Shown in pieces: positions 14,127 through 24,697 of a stretch of DNA of 64,000 nt. The DNA comes from Daphnia carinata (lineage: Eukaryota > Arthropoda > Branchiopoda > Diplostraca > Daphniidae), in NCBI RefSeq assembly GCF_022539665.2, contig NC_081334.1, forward strand, positions 4,558,424 to 4,622,423, in the 5' to 3' direction. Below the pieces are notes generated by a model, which worked only from the letters and a program-made list of their open reading frames with translations, had not been told where the DNA came from and ran no database searches. Made by a program: the position numbers and the translations under genes. The number at the start of each line of letters is the position of its first letter. The first letter of the stretch is position 1.

Positions 14127-15446
14127 ACAAAACGCGAAGATCCGATAAAAGAAAAAGCGGCTGGGAATTGTTTCTTATTTAAACCCTTGGCCTCGTCTTA
14201 GTGATTCCAATCTTCTTTTTTTTTTAAATATTATTATAATTTCAAGTTTTGTGACCTACCTCGTTTTGAGAGGTCACATTTAACTGAGATCTGGTAACAA
14301 TCTGGCGCGTACTATTTTTTAGTTTATCTCGTAGGAGAGGGAATCTGAAATTGGTGACGCAATTCACAACGTGATGCAAGTGGGCTTCAGCGTTATATTA
14401 TTTTAATTGCTATCCACCTCTTTTTTTTTTTACACAACCAATGACGACCTTATTTTTCTGTTTCCGACGTATTTACGTTGTTTTCCAGTAGGAGACTAGA
14501 AAATGGAAAAGTTCTATTTAAACAAAATAGCAACGCTGTTTTGACAGTTTACCTGGGCCTATCATTCCACACCGCGTTATGTAGCTAAAAAGGGCGTGGC
14601 GTAAATTGGGTTTGATGATGTCATTTCAATGGACAGTCTCGCCGAGTGTAAACAAAACTATTCCTTTCTGTGAAACTTTCTGTCCCCGTGTTTTTTGAAG
14701 CCGATCGTCCATCTTGCTGTTTCGTGAGGAGGTCTAAGCGTGAATCGTGGAATTTTTCAACAAATTGTTCGCGTAATAAAATCATTTTTTTGGGTATTTT
14801 CTTCTTTTAGCTCCCCCTCCCTCTGTGTTTTAATGTCGCAGCGATACAAATCATCGTGTCAACAATATTCTATGCACCGTAAAAACAATAAACACTACTG
14901 AGATGTGTTGTAGTTTGATGATGTATGTCTCTCCCGCTGTACGAAATGTGTTAGCTACGCCCCAGCCACCACTCCAACCGTAATCATTTACCCCAATCTC
15001 TTTTCCAACATGTTCGACAAAAATGGCGTTTTCGTGGACCTTTATCTGTACATAGGAAAGACACAGCAAACTTTTAATCTGCTCTCTCTACCAACGATGA
15101 GGCACCAATACTGTTGTGTGAAGTAATACAAAAATACATTGACCAAAACAAAGATGTTCAACACCCCCCAACTATTGCGGCTTGCAATCAATTACCACCT
15201 GTAGCAGACGGAAGCATATGACAGTCTAAGAAGAAGTATAGGACACTTCATAATAATGGCTGCTTCTCATTTCTTCGGGTAAATCTTTTTCGCAAATGAC
15301 AGATCACAGCTGAAACAGTTCTTAATGTGGAGTAAGCTGTCCTTCCCTTGCATCCTGCGTAGAATTTATATTTACGTATGCAAATGTGTGACTACCTCTT
15401 CGTTTAACTGTTTCAAGCGATCTGCCTGTGTTTTAAAGACAACCAG
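14127..15446 (+). other. RhoGEF 3' untranslated region and flank up to the palindrome
   Basis: Sequence after the TAA stop of the RhoGEF. Two AATAAA hexamers are present (14775-14780 and 14887-14892), so the transcript probably ends before about 14950. The part around 14940-15140 recurs in degraded form at 49580-49750, next to a copy of RhoGEF exons. No other gene is seen before the palindrome edge at 15447. Confidence 0.6.
14887..14892 (+). promoter_or_regulatory. Candidate polyadenylation signal AATAAA for the RhoGEF
   Basis: Canonical AATAAA about 760 bases after the RhoGEF stop. A second AATAAA at 14775-14780 is an equally good candidate. Assigned by position and motif only. Confidence 0.4.
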
Positions 15447-18259
15447 CCATCTCCTTGTTTTAATTTTTGATTTTTGCATAGTATCTTCTTGTGCGAGAGA
15501 AAACTAAAAAGTTGTCTCAAATTGAATTCGCCGCCCATTTTGAAATATGTGGCAACGTTGCTTGAGTTTTGTGAACCGCCATCAGTCGCCATTTGGTAGT
15601 TCGTTGTCGTGTGTGAAACATGCGGTGTGCATCTGACGGGCGAAATATCGGACACATCAGGCAGCAATGGTAAAGTAATAATTGAGTGAATGTTCCGTCA
15701 AGAAAACATTCTTAACCAAAGACATTGATTCTAATTCTAACAACAACATTGTTCCACAAGAAACTTTAATTTGAGAATGCCTAACGATATTTGAAACTCC
15801 TTTTCAAATTACAACATGAATGGCACATTATTAAGAAGAAACTATAAGAAGTAATTCTTTTCATGCTGAGTCATTGTTTCTTTCTAAATTTTAGGGAATA
15901 TCACAAGTTATGAACAAGACATGGTGGTGCTTTGGCCCTGATTCTCTGATATCCATGCCAGATGGCCATTAAGAAGAATGATAAATGTGGGATAATGGCA
16001 TTCTTCCATATTCCACTATTGCATTATTCTTTGCCATTAGTTTCATCTCATACCATGAACACAAGAAGATTTTATCTGTGTGCTATCATGGATGGTAACT
16101 CGTGTCCTTAAAAGTAAGCACGACAGGCGCATTGAGATATTGGTTATTGCTTCCTTCTTGCTTTAAAAAAAAAACATCAAGCCAAGCTGCTCAATCATGC
16201 AGTTAGGCTTTGTACTTTTTTTAAAATTAGAACTAATGGAATAAACAAAGCTGGTCATTTCAACCATTTCAGGATTGTGGAGACATACATTGTAGTTCCA
16301 GTTATTTCCGTAGTTAGGCAAGACATTTAATAATGCTTGGTGTTACAACTATTTTTTAAATTATTTTTAATTAAAATTTTTTCATTCACGACATATGCAG
16401 ATTCTGAGCAGTGAAAAACGATTGTTGCTGATGTAGAGTTTTGTAATGGTGGACCCCACAGTCTATGACAGAAACAAGTAGGACAGGAAATTCCATCTTC
16501 ATCACTAACAAAAGAAAAAGGGAGATTTGCATTTTAAGGTTAGGTTAGAAACAAAACAACAATAAAACCATTTGCTGATACTACCTTTCATACATTGTTA
16601 TCACAAATAGGAGAGCAGTACATATTGGCAGCCATGTAGCTTTGTAGTTGCTTCAAAGAACTTATTTCCTTGTCTGGTGATTGCTTGGTAATGTTGCCCA
16701 TTCTATTGTTAACTTTTTTCTCTAGGTTAATGCTATAAAACATTTATTTTAGGACTTTGAATACCTCCTATCCTTATAGCCATGGAACACTTGACATTGA
16801 CTCCATTTACACTTGCAGAAACAAAAACAAACATATTTGCAACAAGTATTATTTGTGACCATGAAACAAAAAATTGTTTATTTTTTAAAGCACCTATATT
16901 TAGAAGACATCTAGCGGAGGAATTGCCTGTTACTGAGTACTCTACTGAACTGTCAATTTGTTCGTTGTCAGGGGGCTATTTCGAGTTTGGTTGCCATAAT
17001 AATGGTTGCCTCGCGTATTGGAAATGTTTTGCCGAATCCCAGGATATCGCCAAGTGTGCCATATTGTCATAATCGTTTCTCTCCTTAGGATGGTTACCAA
17101 TATCCAGTTGATTTCTAAAAGGTAAAAGCACAAGTTCTTGGTGAAAACCTGTTGTGCAGCATATGACGCCAGTAATAGCTTATTGAAAAGTTCTGCTTTG
17201 TTTCCAGGTTTTGTTTGATGTGCTATATTAAAAAAACTGATGTTGGCACCAGCTTGATGGAAAAGGTCATTTCCAACGTGGTAGGAGAATTATCTAGAAT
17301 TGCATTAACATTCTAATTAAACAAGAGAAATTATCTAGGGCACAGGGAAACTTGGATTTATTTGGTGATAGTCAGATGGTTTTCCTGAAGTTGCAGTTTG
17401 AAATAACCTTTCAAAGCCTAAACTCATCTTCGTAGAAAGGGACTTGTAAGTAAACATGAAGCATTTTCTGCCAACTTTATCTAACCTACATAATTTTCTG
17501 TTCAGTAGTTAATGTTGTTTTGTTTTTTGAAATAAAGGTGAAAAGTAACACTGGCGCTGTAAATTTTCTTCGTTTGGGGCAAGACGTTGAATAAACTGTG
17601 ATTATTGGATGGAAGACATGGAATTTCTACACTGTATTCATATTTCCCAAACGGTATTTAAAATTCAAAAATTGAAGTGCATATCTGGGCTCCCTTCCTT
17701 TCCGTAGCCCCGTTTCCCCTTGACTCATAATAAGCCCGTAGGGGGTCACGCCCCTACTGTACGGTATATATAAAAATAACATATACCGAGGTTTGGAGGG
17801 CTCTGGCCGGAAAGGGGACGTGGGGGTCCACTTAGTCCGATGATGTGTTCACGGAGGGCGACGTGGCTACCGACAAATCCGAACTAAAGGTTAATCGCTC
17901 CAGTAAAAATGTTCCAAATCTTCGGCTCTTCTTCCGGCTTCTCTTAGCCAATCACCGGGTAATCTCCCCGGTGGGTCAACAAGGCAGTGTCTCCCCCTGC
18001 CTGGGTTGACGGCAACTTTTGAAAGGGCTATTTTGCCCTTTTAAAGTTGCAAAAATAATTCTGATGTGCAGAGAATTGTCAATACAATTTTTTTTTATAA
18101 AATTTTTTTTTCAAAATTTTTTTTTCATTGCGTGTGTTCGCTGTATTCATACATTATATTGATCAACTTCTTTCTTCTCGACCATCGGATACCAACTGCT
18201 CAGAGTTTTCTCTAGCCAGGTAATTTCCTCGACCGCTTGTTGGCGGTGAATTAACAGTA

Positions 18260-18331
18260 TCCAGACTGGGAATCGAACCACAGACCATTGACACTCCAGC
18301 CCAGCACGCTACCTCTGCGCTATGGCTGTCC
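18260..18331 (-). repeat. tRNA-like SINE head, left arm
   Basis: On the minus strand this reads as a degenerate tRNA: an A-box-like CATAGCGCAGAGGTAGCGTG followed by the B-box GGTTCGATTCC. The stems are not well paired, so it looks like a tRNA-derived SINE promoter, not a working tRNA. The mirror copy is at 29701-29775 on the plus strand. A related sequence (shared GGTCTGTGGTTCGA) is at 51518-51600. Confidence 0.5.
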
Positions 18332-18424
18332 TTACAACTTTCTCTTATAATTTTGAAGGCTAGGTTAAAATGAACTACATACAAAGATTTAAGGGGATGA
18401 CTGTTAAATTGAAGTAATTCGTGG

Positions 18425-18491
18425 TTAGTTGAAAGGTAAAGCACGTGCCTGGCATGCTAGAATTCTTGGGTTCGATCCCCACGTCAGCCAA
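18425..18491 (+). repeat. Second tRNA-like element, left arm
   Basis: TTAGTTGAAAGGTAAAGCA resembles a box A, and GGTTCGATCCC is a perfect box B. A short CA-ending tail (GTCAGCCA) follows. It lies head to head with the tRNA-like element at 18260-18331. The mirror copy is at 29545-29610 on the minus strand. A tRNA-derived SINE or decayed tRNA is more likely than a functional tRNA. Confidence 0.45.
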
Positions 18492-18639
18492 TATAAGCCA
18501 GTATATACCATATATAAAATAAATAAATACAAAAATAATTAACGTAAAAAACATTTTATTTTCCCTCCTTCCACCCTCAAATCCACCACTATACATATTG
18601 CACATACAATACAAAATACATACACAAATACACTTATAA

Positions 18640-18961
18640 CTAACCCGTTGGCTGCCACGCCACCCTTAACTACAGTCGCTACTATCGCTATCCTAGGGAT
18701 AGCGACCAAAGGGCCGGGTGGGCCGGGCTGACACGACGATGAGACCTTTACGGGAATGCACACCCCAGGTCTCATCTATCGCATCGATCAAGGGAATTCC
18801 CTGTGGTGCATTGCCTAAAGGGCCGTTCGGCCAATCTTGGGCAGTGGCGCTGCTCCATCCCATGGCAGATGACCATGGAGCAGAACAGCGCGGCCCGTCC
18901 CTGTCAAGCTAAAAAAAAAAAAAGGGGGATCAAAGTGGGTGGGTGGCAGCCAACGGGTTAA
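18640..18961. mobile_element. piggyBac-like MITE, left arm
   Basis: A segment of about 320 bp bounded by an inverted repeat: TAACCCGTTGGCTGCCAC at the left, GTGGCAGCCAACGGGTTA at the right. The right end is flanked by TTAA and the left by CTAA. TTAA target sites and termini beginning CCC are typical of piggyBac elements. The interior has no transposase frame, so it is non-autonomous. The same element is at 29070-29390 in the other arm, so insertion preceded arm duplication. Confidence 0.75.
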
Positions 18962-19029
18962 TTAGAAGAACATAATACAAAACAAAACAAAACGATACCA
19001 CGAGGCGATGACACGGCGACAGGGCGAAG

Positions 19030-19265
19030 ACTAGGCGACGGACGAGGCGACGACGGACGAGGCGACGATGGGGCGACGGACGAGGCGACGATGGGGCGAC
19101 GGACGAGGCGAAGATGGGGCGACGGACGAGGCGAAGATGGGGTGAAGACGGGGCGAAGAATCGGCGACGGACGAGGCAAAGATGGGGCGACGGACGAGGC
19201 GAAGATGGGGTGAAGACGGGGCGAAGAATCGGCGACGGACGAGGCGAAGATGGGGCGACGGACAA
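19030..19265 (+). repeat. 23-bp minisatellite, left arm
   Basis: Tandem units of the form GATGGGGCGACGGACGAGGC plus three bases. Successive GATGGGG starts at 19067, 19090, 19113 and 19136 are exactly 23 bp apart. Some units are degenerate, and longer variants include GGGGTGAAGACGGGGCGAAG. Proline/serine/arginine-rich frames on the opposite strand are translations of this repeat. It is mirrored at about 28769-29010. Confidence 0.85.
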
Positions 19266-20925
19266 TGAAGCGAAGAAGGCAAAACTTTGAATATTGACGA
19301 TGAATCCGGAAGAGGAAGAAGACATAGTCCTAGATAGTAAATGTGAAAAAGAATGTTACTTATTGGGTAATACAAGTTTGTTTATGTAACTCAAACAAAG
19401 AAGAAAATTTGACTTACGCCTGTTGTCCAAAGGCTAAAAAGACTGTATGGCCAGAAGTTATGCAGGAGAAGGCAAAGACTTGGCAGTTCTGTGATGGGAT
19501 GTTTAGAAAAAGCAGTCTTAAACAAGAAAGACATGTAATACCGAAGGAAATACCTTTGAAGTGTATGTCTGTGTGTTCGCAGCTAAGTAGAAATTATGAG
19601 ATGAATGCTGAAACATTGGTGGTTATAGCTGGAAACACAACACAATGATTATTGTGCACCTGTCAGAGCAAAAATGACAGGAGATCATGAGCATATAAAG
19701 GGTAGCAGAATAATATTATGGTATTCCAACCCATAGCATTTGTATCATTGGTGACGTTTCTTCCCGGTCAGCATTCTTTGCAATGCAAATTTCACGAGCT
19801 AAATCTGAAAAGCAGAATCATTTCAACTAGATTCTAGTACCAACAATATAAGTGTTATACCTCTACATGAGCAACTAATAACATAATGGAAAGCAATAGC
19901 CTTAGGTTGGTAACAGTTTTTTGGTTTCGCAGTTGGCATAGATGATGGCAAGATACCAGAGAAATAATCCATCTGATCTGCCTTGCATCCATAACGCAAA
20001 ATAAAAAAAAAAAAACTTTTGGTAGTCGGCAGCACACCATTTTTCGAGTTTTCTGCTGAAATGTAACACAGGTAATTAACAAACATTCGAACACGGATTT
20101 TGTCATGTCACACGGAATCACAACACAAATTAGCAGGAGCAGTAACGCCATCTTGTTATTTAATTTATAATAAAAAGGCAAGTTTTTACAGATTGTAAGA
20201 CTTGTTATTTAACCAGCAAATTGTATTAATAGTTATATGCTGATCCGAACACGTTCTTAAATTTTTAAAGCGCAAATTCCCCCCTTACCTTTAAAATTTG
20301 TGACTGATACTTGATAGAATGTCGGGCTGATACTTAATCCCAATTTTATAATTTTTCTTTATTTACTTATTCAAAATCAGTGAAATTCTAACGAAAATAC
20401 GTGATTTGGATTCAAAATTTGGCAAGGGTATTTGACTGCAACTCGTTACCCGCGTACATGACCAACATCAAAGGGCATTTTTAGTTCAGAACGATTTTAC
20501 ATATTGTTGATCATTAAACTTATCATCTCTTACCTGCTGTTTCGTTATTTAAACTGCTGCATAATTTCACCATATTGTCTCTGTTATTCGACGTTTGATG
20601 ACTCGCAATGGAGGTACAAAGTGAGGAGACGAAGTCAAGAGACAAGGACGCCGGAGAATCAACTTGCCGACGTTTAATATGGTACGGAGAACGAGGACAT
20701 GCACATTGTTTTTCAACATAAGGCAGAATTCCCTCTCTTTAAGACTACCTGTACAAAATTGTACCAGCATACATCGGTTACATTGTCCTAAATAAACAAC
20801 GAGAGGTTTCATGTGGTAGCACGAGGAACAAATAAAGAGTACTACTTAAAATGGTTCCAATGTCCGGATACAAATACAAAATCGCTTGCAATATGTTCAG
20901 TTACCAGGATCGTAATGGAACATAC

Positions 20926-21123
20926 TGCGCAAGACGCCATAATCGCTCCCTATTTCGTTTTCCAACGTTGAACCGCAAAGACGTCTGGATTCGTATTTGT
21001 TGAAACATCGTTCCATGTGCGAATTGCACTATTGACACTCGAGATGCTGCGATTGCACACTGTATAGCAATGGATTACATTCGCTATCGCCTGCCTCATC
21101 TGCTTCATCGTCGTTGGGAATTA
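20926..21123 (+). pseudogene. Possible THAP-type zinc-finger remnant
   Basis: One frame reads RSLFRFPTLNRKDVWIRIC, followed at once by a stop and then NIVPCANCTIDTRDAAIA. The FRFP-x4-R-x3-W spacing is like the core of a THAP DNA-binding domain, a fold found in P-element-type transposases. The upstream cysteines are not convincing and the frame is broken. The mirrored copy is at about 26912-27110. This is a weak call based on one motif. Confidence 0.18.
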
Positions 21124-23243
21124 TAAATGTAGATAAAATAAGATTACAACACCGAATAAATTCCATAAAAAACATTACCAAATGCAACATCTCCAATGGC
21201 GATCGAGAATCCTTAGTTCATCATGAATTGAGAAGCTCCACTAGTTTCCTCATAACTTTGATGGCGAAATTCTAATCAGTCACGCAATAACACGTAGAAC
21301 AAATTATTTATGAACCGGAGCCGATTGAAGATTTAAAAACGCTCCCCCCCCCCCCGACTAGCAGTTTCGAAATCCGATACAAAGGATAACATTCGGCAAT
21401 GCAAAACGCCACTTTTTAAGTTTTCTTTCCCCTTAATTATTAAATTCAACTTAGCGTGACTCCGGAAGGTTTATCGTATAATAAGAATAAACTGTGTCCT
21501 TGGCCAGGTACTAGGGTTTACTGGGAAACAAAGACACAAATCTAAAGAAATCTAAAGAAAATCACTTTCATACCTAGAAACTTTTTTTGAGGAACGATAT
21601 TTTGATGCACTTAGGGTTACTATTATCCATAGGCAAATGGTTTTCTTTCAGCAGTGTTTCATCTAATATAATAGATGACTGATTAAAATGAGAAAACTAG
21701 ACAACTCTGTGAAAAAGCATTACCAGGTATAACCATCTCCAAAGACTCCTAAGCTGATCATGTAATAAGTTACACAGCAGTTTTCACATAGCCAGGATGG
21801 CAAAAGCCGGCACAATAATAAGTAAAATATAACATTTGTGAACCAGCGCCAAATGTTGATGTTCAACGCACACGACCAGCACCTTGCAATTCCAAAATAA
21901 AGAATTGTCCATTATTGATGCAAACCCCACAAATTTCTAGTACTCTTTCCTCTTCGTTTTGAAACTAACCTTGATTTGATTCACAATAGTTGGTCAAATA
22001 ATAAGACATAAGATCTGCAGGTTTTAGATACATAAAGATGGAAGCTTGATGACCAAATCAACCTCATCAGTTGTAGGTAACCTTAGGTTTCCTTAGTGTT
22101 AATTGATCGATTCTACTCGTCTCGTCATTGAGAAGAACAGACCAGCATGCCTTGCATATTTTTTGTAGTACAATTATTACTGCTTTGAAGTAACCAACAC
22201 GAGAAACCTTAAGTTCCAAATGTGTCTAATCAGAGTAGCATTCACAATTTGTTAGGCATCTTCCACATTTCGCATTAGGCATCTACTGCATGAAAAACAA
22301 ATATAAACAAAGCAGATGAATAATATCTCTGGGATGTTAGCGTACCGTTGGCCTATAAAGCATTCCATGCTGATTTGATGTTCAGGAAAATCCTCAGTTG
22401 TAGAACTTTTGAGCTACAACTTGAATATAGGCTCATTGTTATACATTCTGAGGATTCCCTATCCAATAAAGGTCCTTTCTCGCAGATGTGTTAATCTGTG
22501 GAGATGATTTAAAACATCAATTTATGGGTCATACAAGCAGCGTTTTATAATTATAGAATAGACAGTACGTCAGACGGTAATGACGAGTTGATAGACATCC
22601 TGTCTAGACAATATCATACTAGAGGCCCTAACTCTGTTTCTGGTAGGGTTTGCCCTCAGTGTGCACAATCCGTGGTTCTCATGAAGTAGTACGCTGTTTC
22701 CTGAATCAAATAAATAGTCAAGAAAAGCAAAATAATAGGCTTTTATCTTTAAAAACGTGATTTATATTTTAAAACAGATAGAAAAGGGTAGTGATAGTAG
22801 AACATACTTCACGAGCTTCGCATTCGGCTGGGTCTCCGGGAAAACCACCATGACGACCCTCGTTGTTTCATTTTCGAAACAAACACCTGACACCTGAACG
22901 CTTAACGGCTGGCAATTCTTCCATAATGTTCTTTCATGTTGACAGCGGCTTTGATATCTTTGTCGGGTTCTGTGAAACCAGAGGTTATATAAAACATCGT
23001 GGGCTTAAACGCAAGCGGTCTAAACTAACTCCAAAAAGCTCCACTTCGTGTTTCTTCCAATAAGATGACATAGCGATCTGTCAGTATCATGACATGTACA
23101 TCAGCAACATGAAACCCTAAAGAAAAACATAATTAATGCCAATGCATAGCCACCAAGTAGCATAACAAATCTTTTTATCACACTATTTGACGGTAAAATA
23201 TGCTAACTTTGATTGTTTTCACTAAAAATAGTCACAGCAACAT

Positions 23244-23337
23244 ACTTTGAAACAGCATGCATTGCAATAAATTTCACCATTCTAACCTATATAAGTATAA
23301 TTTTTAATTGTTTTTATCATAATACTTTACCTAATGT
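23244..23337 (+). repeat. Copy 1 of a roughly 95-bp direct repeat near the palindrome centre
   Basis: The segment from ACTTTGAAACAGCATGCATT to CTTTACCTAATGT recurs with a few changes at 23499-23596. The right arm has only one equivalent. High arm identity ends at this repeat. Confidence 0.85.
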
Positions 23338-23498
23338 TATATCAGAAGCTGCCCACAATTACTAAACACAACTCAAAGTAATGACATGGTATACTGTGCC
23401 AATTTTCAGAAATTACATTCAACTAGACCCCTTGTGTTTTACTGACAATACAGTTGCAAACAAAATATAATTAATCAAATGAAACGATTGCTAGGAAC

Positions 23499-23596
23499 TA
23501 CTTTGTCGGAAACAGCACGCATTGCAATAAATTTCACCATTCTAACCTAAATAGTATAATTTTTAATTTTTTTTATCATAATACTTTACCCAATGT
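23499..23596 (+). repeat. Copy 2 of the roughly 95-bp direct repeat, left side only
   Basis: Matches 23244-23337 with substitutions (for example CACGC for ATGC and CCAATGT for CTAATGT). Together with the 161 bp between the copies it forms an extra block absent from the right arm. The inner, more diverged stem continues directly from it. Confidence 0.85.
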
Positions 23597-23772
23597 CATT
23601 GTGAGACAGAAATTACAATAGTTTGAGTCACATCCCAAATGTAATTTTATCATCCAGAACTTACTGCATAAATTTTACTCAAAGCAAAAAGCTTTACATA
23701 AAAAATGGCTGGATGACACGTGTTACAACTGCAGAACATACTGTCCACGAGGTGTACGTGTGATATAAATTG
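23590..23772 (+). repeat. Inner, more diverged inverted-repeat stem (left)
   Basis: Pairs with 24524-24697 in inverted orientation but with visibly more substitutions and indels than the outer arms; by eye roughly one difference in ten. Shared landmarks include CATCCCAAATGTAATTTTAT and GAGGTGTACGTGTGAT. Pairing ends at AAATTG near 23772. Confidence 0.8.
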
Positions 23773-24523
23773 TAAAAATGAAGTCGTACATCACACATTT
23801 AAATCACACATTTAAAACACATTACCGATTTTCAGGTATCAAACACAGTCCATATCAAGCTGATTGGTTATAAACTTCCATGTTAGATTCGTTCTTCTTT
23901 CTTCGAGAAGAAACTTTTCGACATCATCGGACCAAATGTCGGAAACCTCATGGAAACTACAATCTCATTACTCCCTCCAACTTATTGTACCGCGCACAAT
24001 GTTCGTAGAAAGTACGCAACTGTTGCAACGCCACCTGGTATGCAACGGTTCCAATTCCACTTACCGCAGCTTCATTCCACCCATTCCGATTTCCTTGAAT
24101 TTTGGCAATGATTAGCAATGGGGGAGAGGTACTACCATCGTAATACCTCCAACAGAATTCCACTTTCCACTGGTTTCTTCCGCTCATTTCAATTCTGCAT
24201 TAGTTATCAAACAGTGGAAAGTGGAGTTCAGTTTCGGATTTTACGCCCGTCTGGCAATTTAGTTTTAGGCGCAGGAGGTATAGCGCGTTGCGTGGCCTTG
24301 ATTATAGTAGGCCATGGTTTACCGTCAGGAAGCCTTAGTTTTCCTACACAGTTCTAGCAAATAAACCCAACAATTCAGAAATGTATTTCACATGCGTTTG
24401 CCATTTCGTTTACATGGTTCAAATCTCTTTAACCCTAATTTTTTTTTGTAGTTGCTATGTATATATATATACCCCGATTTTGTGTGTGTCTGTGTGTTTA
24501 GGGATGGAGAAGTTAAATCCCGG
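23773..24523. other. Palindrome spacer (about 750 bp, single copy in window)
   Basis: Unique sequence between the stems. An open frame on the minus strand (24187-23957, 76 codons) is not recognised and has no clear splice context. A perfect 14-base inverted repeat (24159-24172 with 24212-24225, TCCACTTTCCACTG) could form a small hairpin. A TA repeat and TG repeat lie near 24460-24500. Confidence 0.6.
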
Positions 24524-24697
24524 CAATTTGTATCACACGTACACCTCGTGGACCGTATGCTCTGCAGTTGTATCACGTTGCATTCAGCCATTTTTATGTA
24601 AAGCTTTTTGCTATGAGTAAAATTTATGCAGTAAGTTCTGGATGATAAAATTACATTTGGGATGTGACACAAACTATTGTATTTCTGCCTCGCAATG
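24524..24697 (-). repeat. Inner, more diverged inverted-repeat stem (right)
   Basis: Reverse-complement partner of 23590-23772. It joins directly to the near-identical outer arm at 24698, without the extra 160-bp block present on the left. Confidence 0.8.

Larger units (their letters stand above)
15447..23337 (+). repeat. Left arm of giant inverted repeat (about 7.9 kb)
   Basis: Read outward to inward, this segment is the reverse complement of 24698-32592. Paired positions sum to about 48033-48039 throughout, so only a few small indels separate the arms. Stretches I compared are nearly identical, with scattered substitutions. The outer edge is sharp: CCATCTCC at 15447 pairs with GGAGATGG ending at 32592, and similarity stops immediately beyond. 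Short open frames (16782-17072, 19343-19648, 20567-20812 on minus) are mirrored in the other arm, but their conservation only reflects the duplication. I recognise no intact gene. Nested elements are listed separately. Confidence 0.93.

Noticed and set aside
16782-17072. 96-codon frame conserved in both palindrome arms as a gene
   Set aside because: Conservation between arms follows from recent duplication. There is no recognisable domain or supported splice structure.
18425-18491. A functional tRNA gene
   Set aside because: Box B is perfect, but acceptor, anticodon and T stems do not form a good cloverleaf. The surrounding sequence looks like a SINE.
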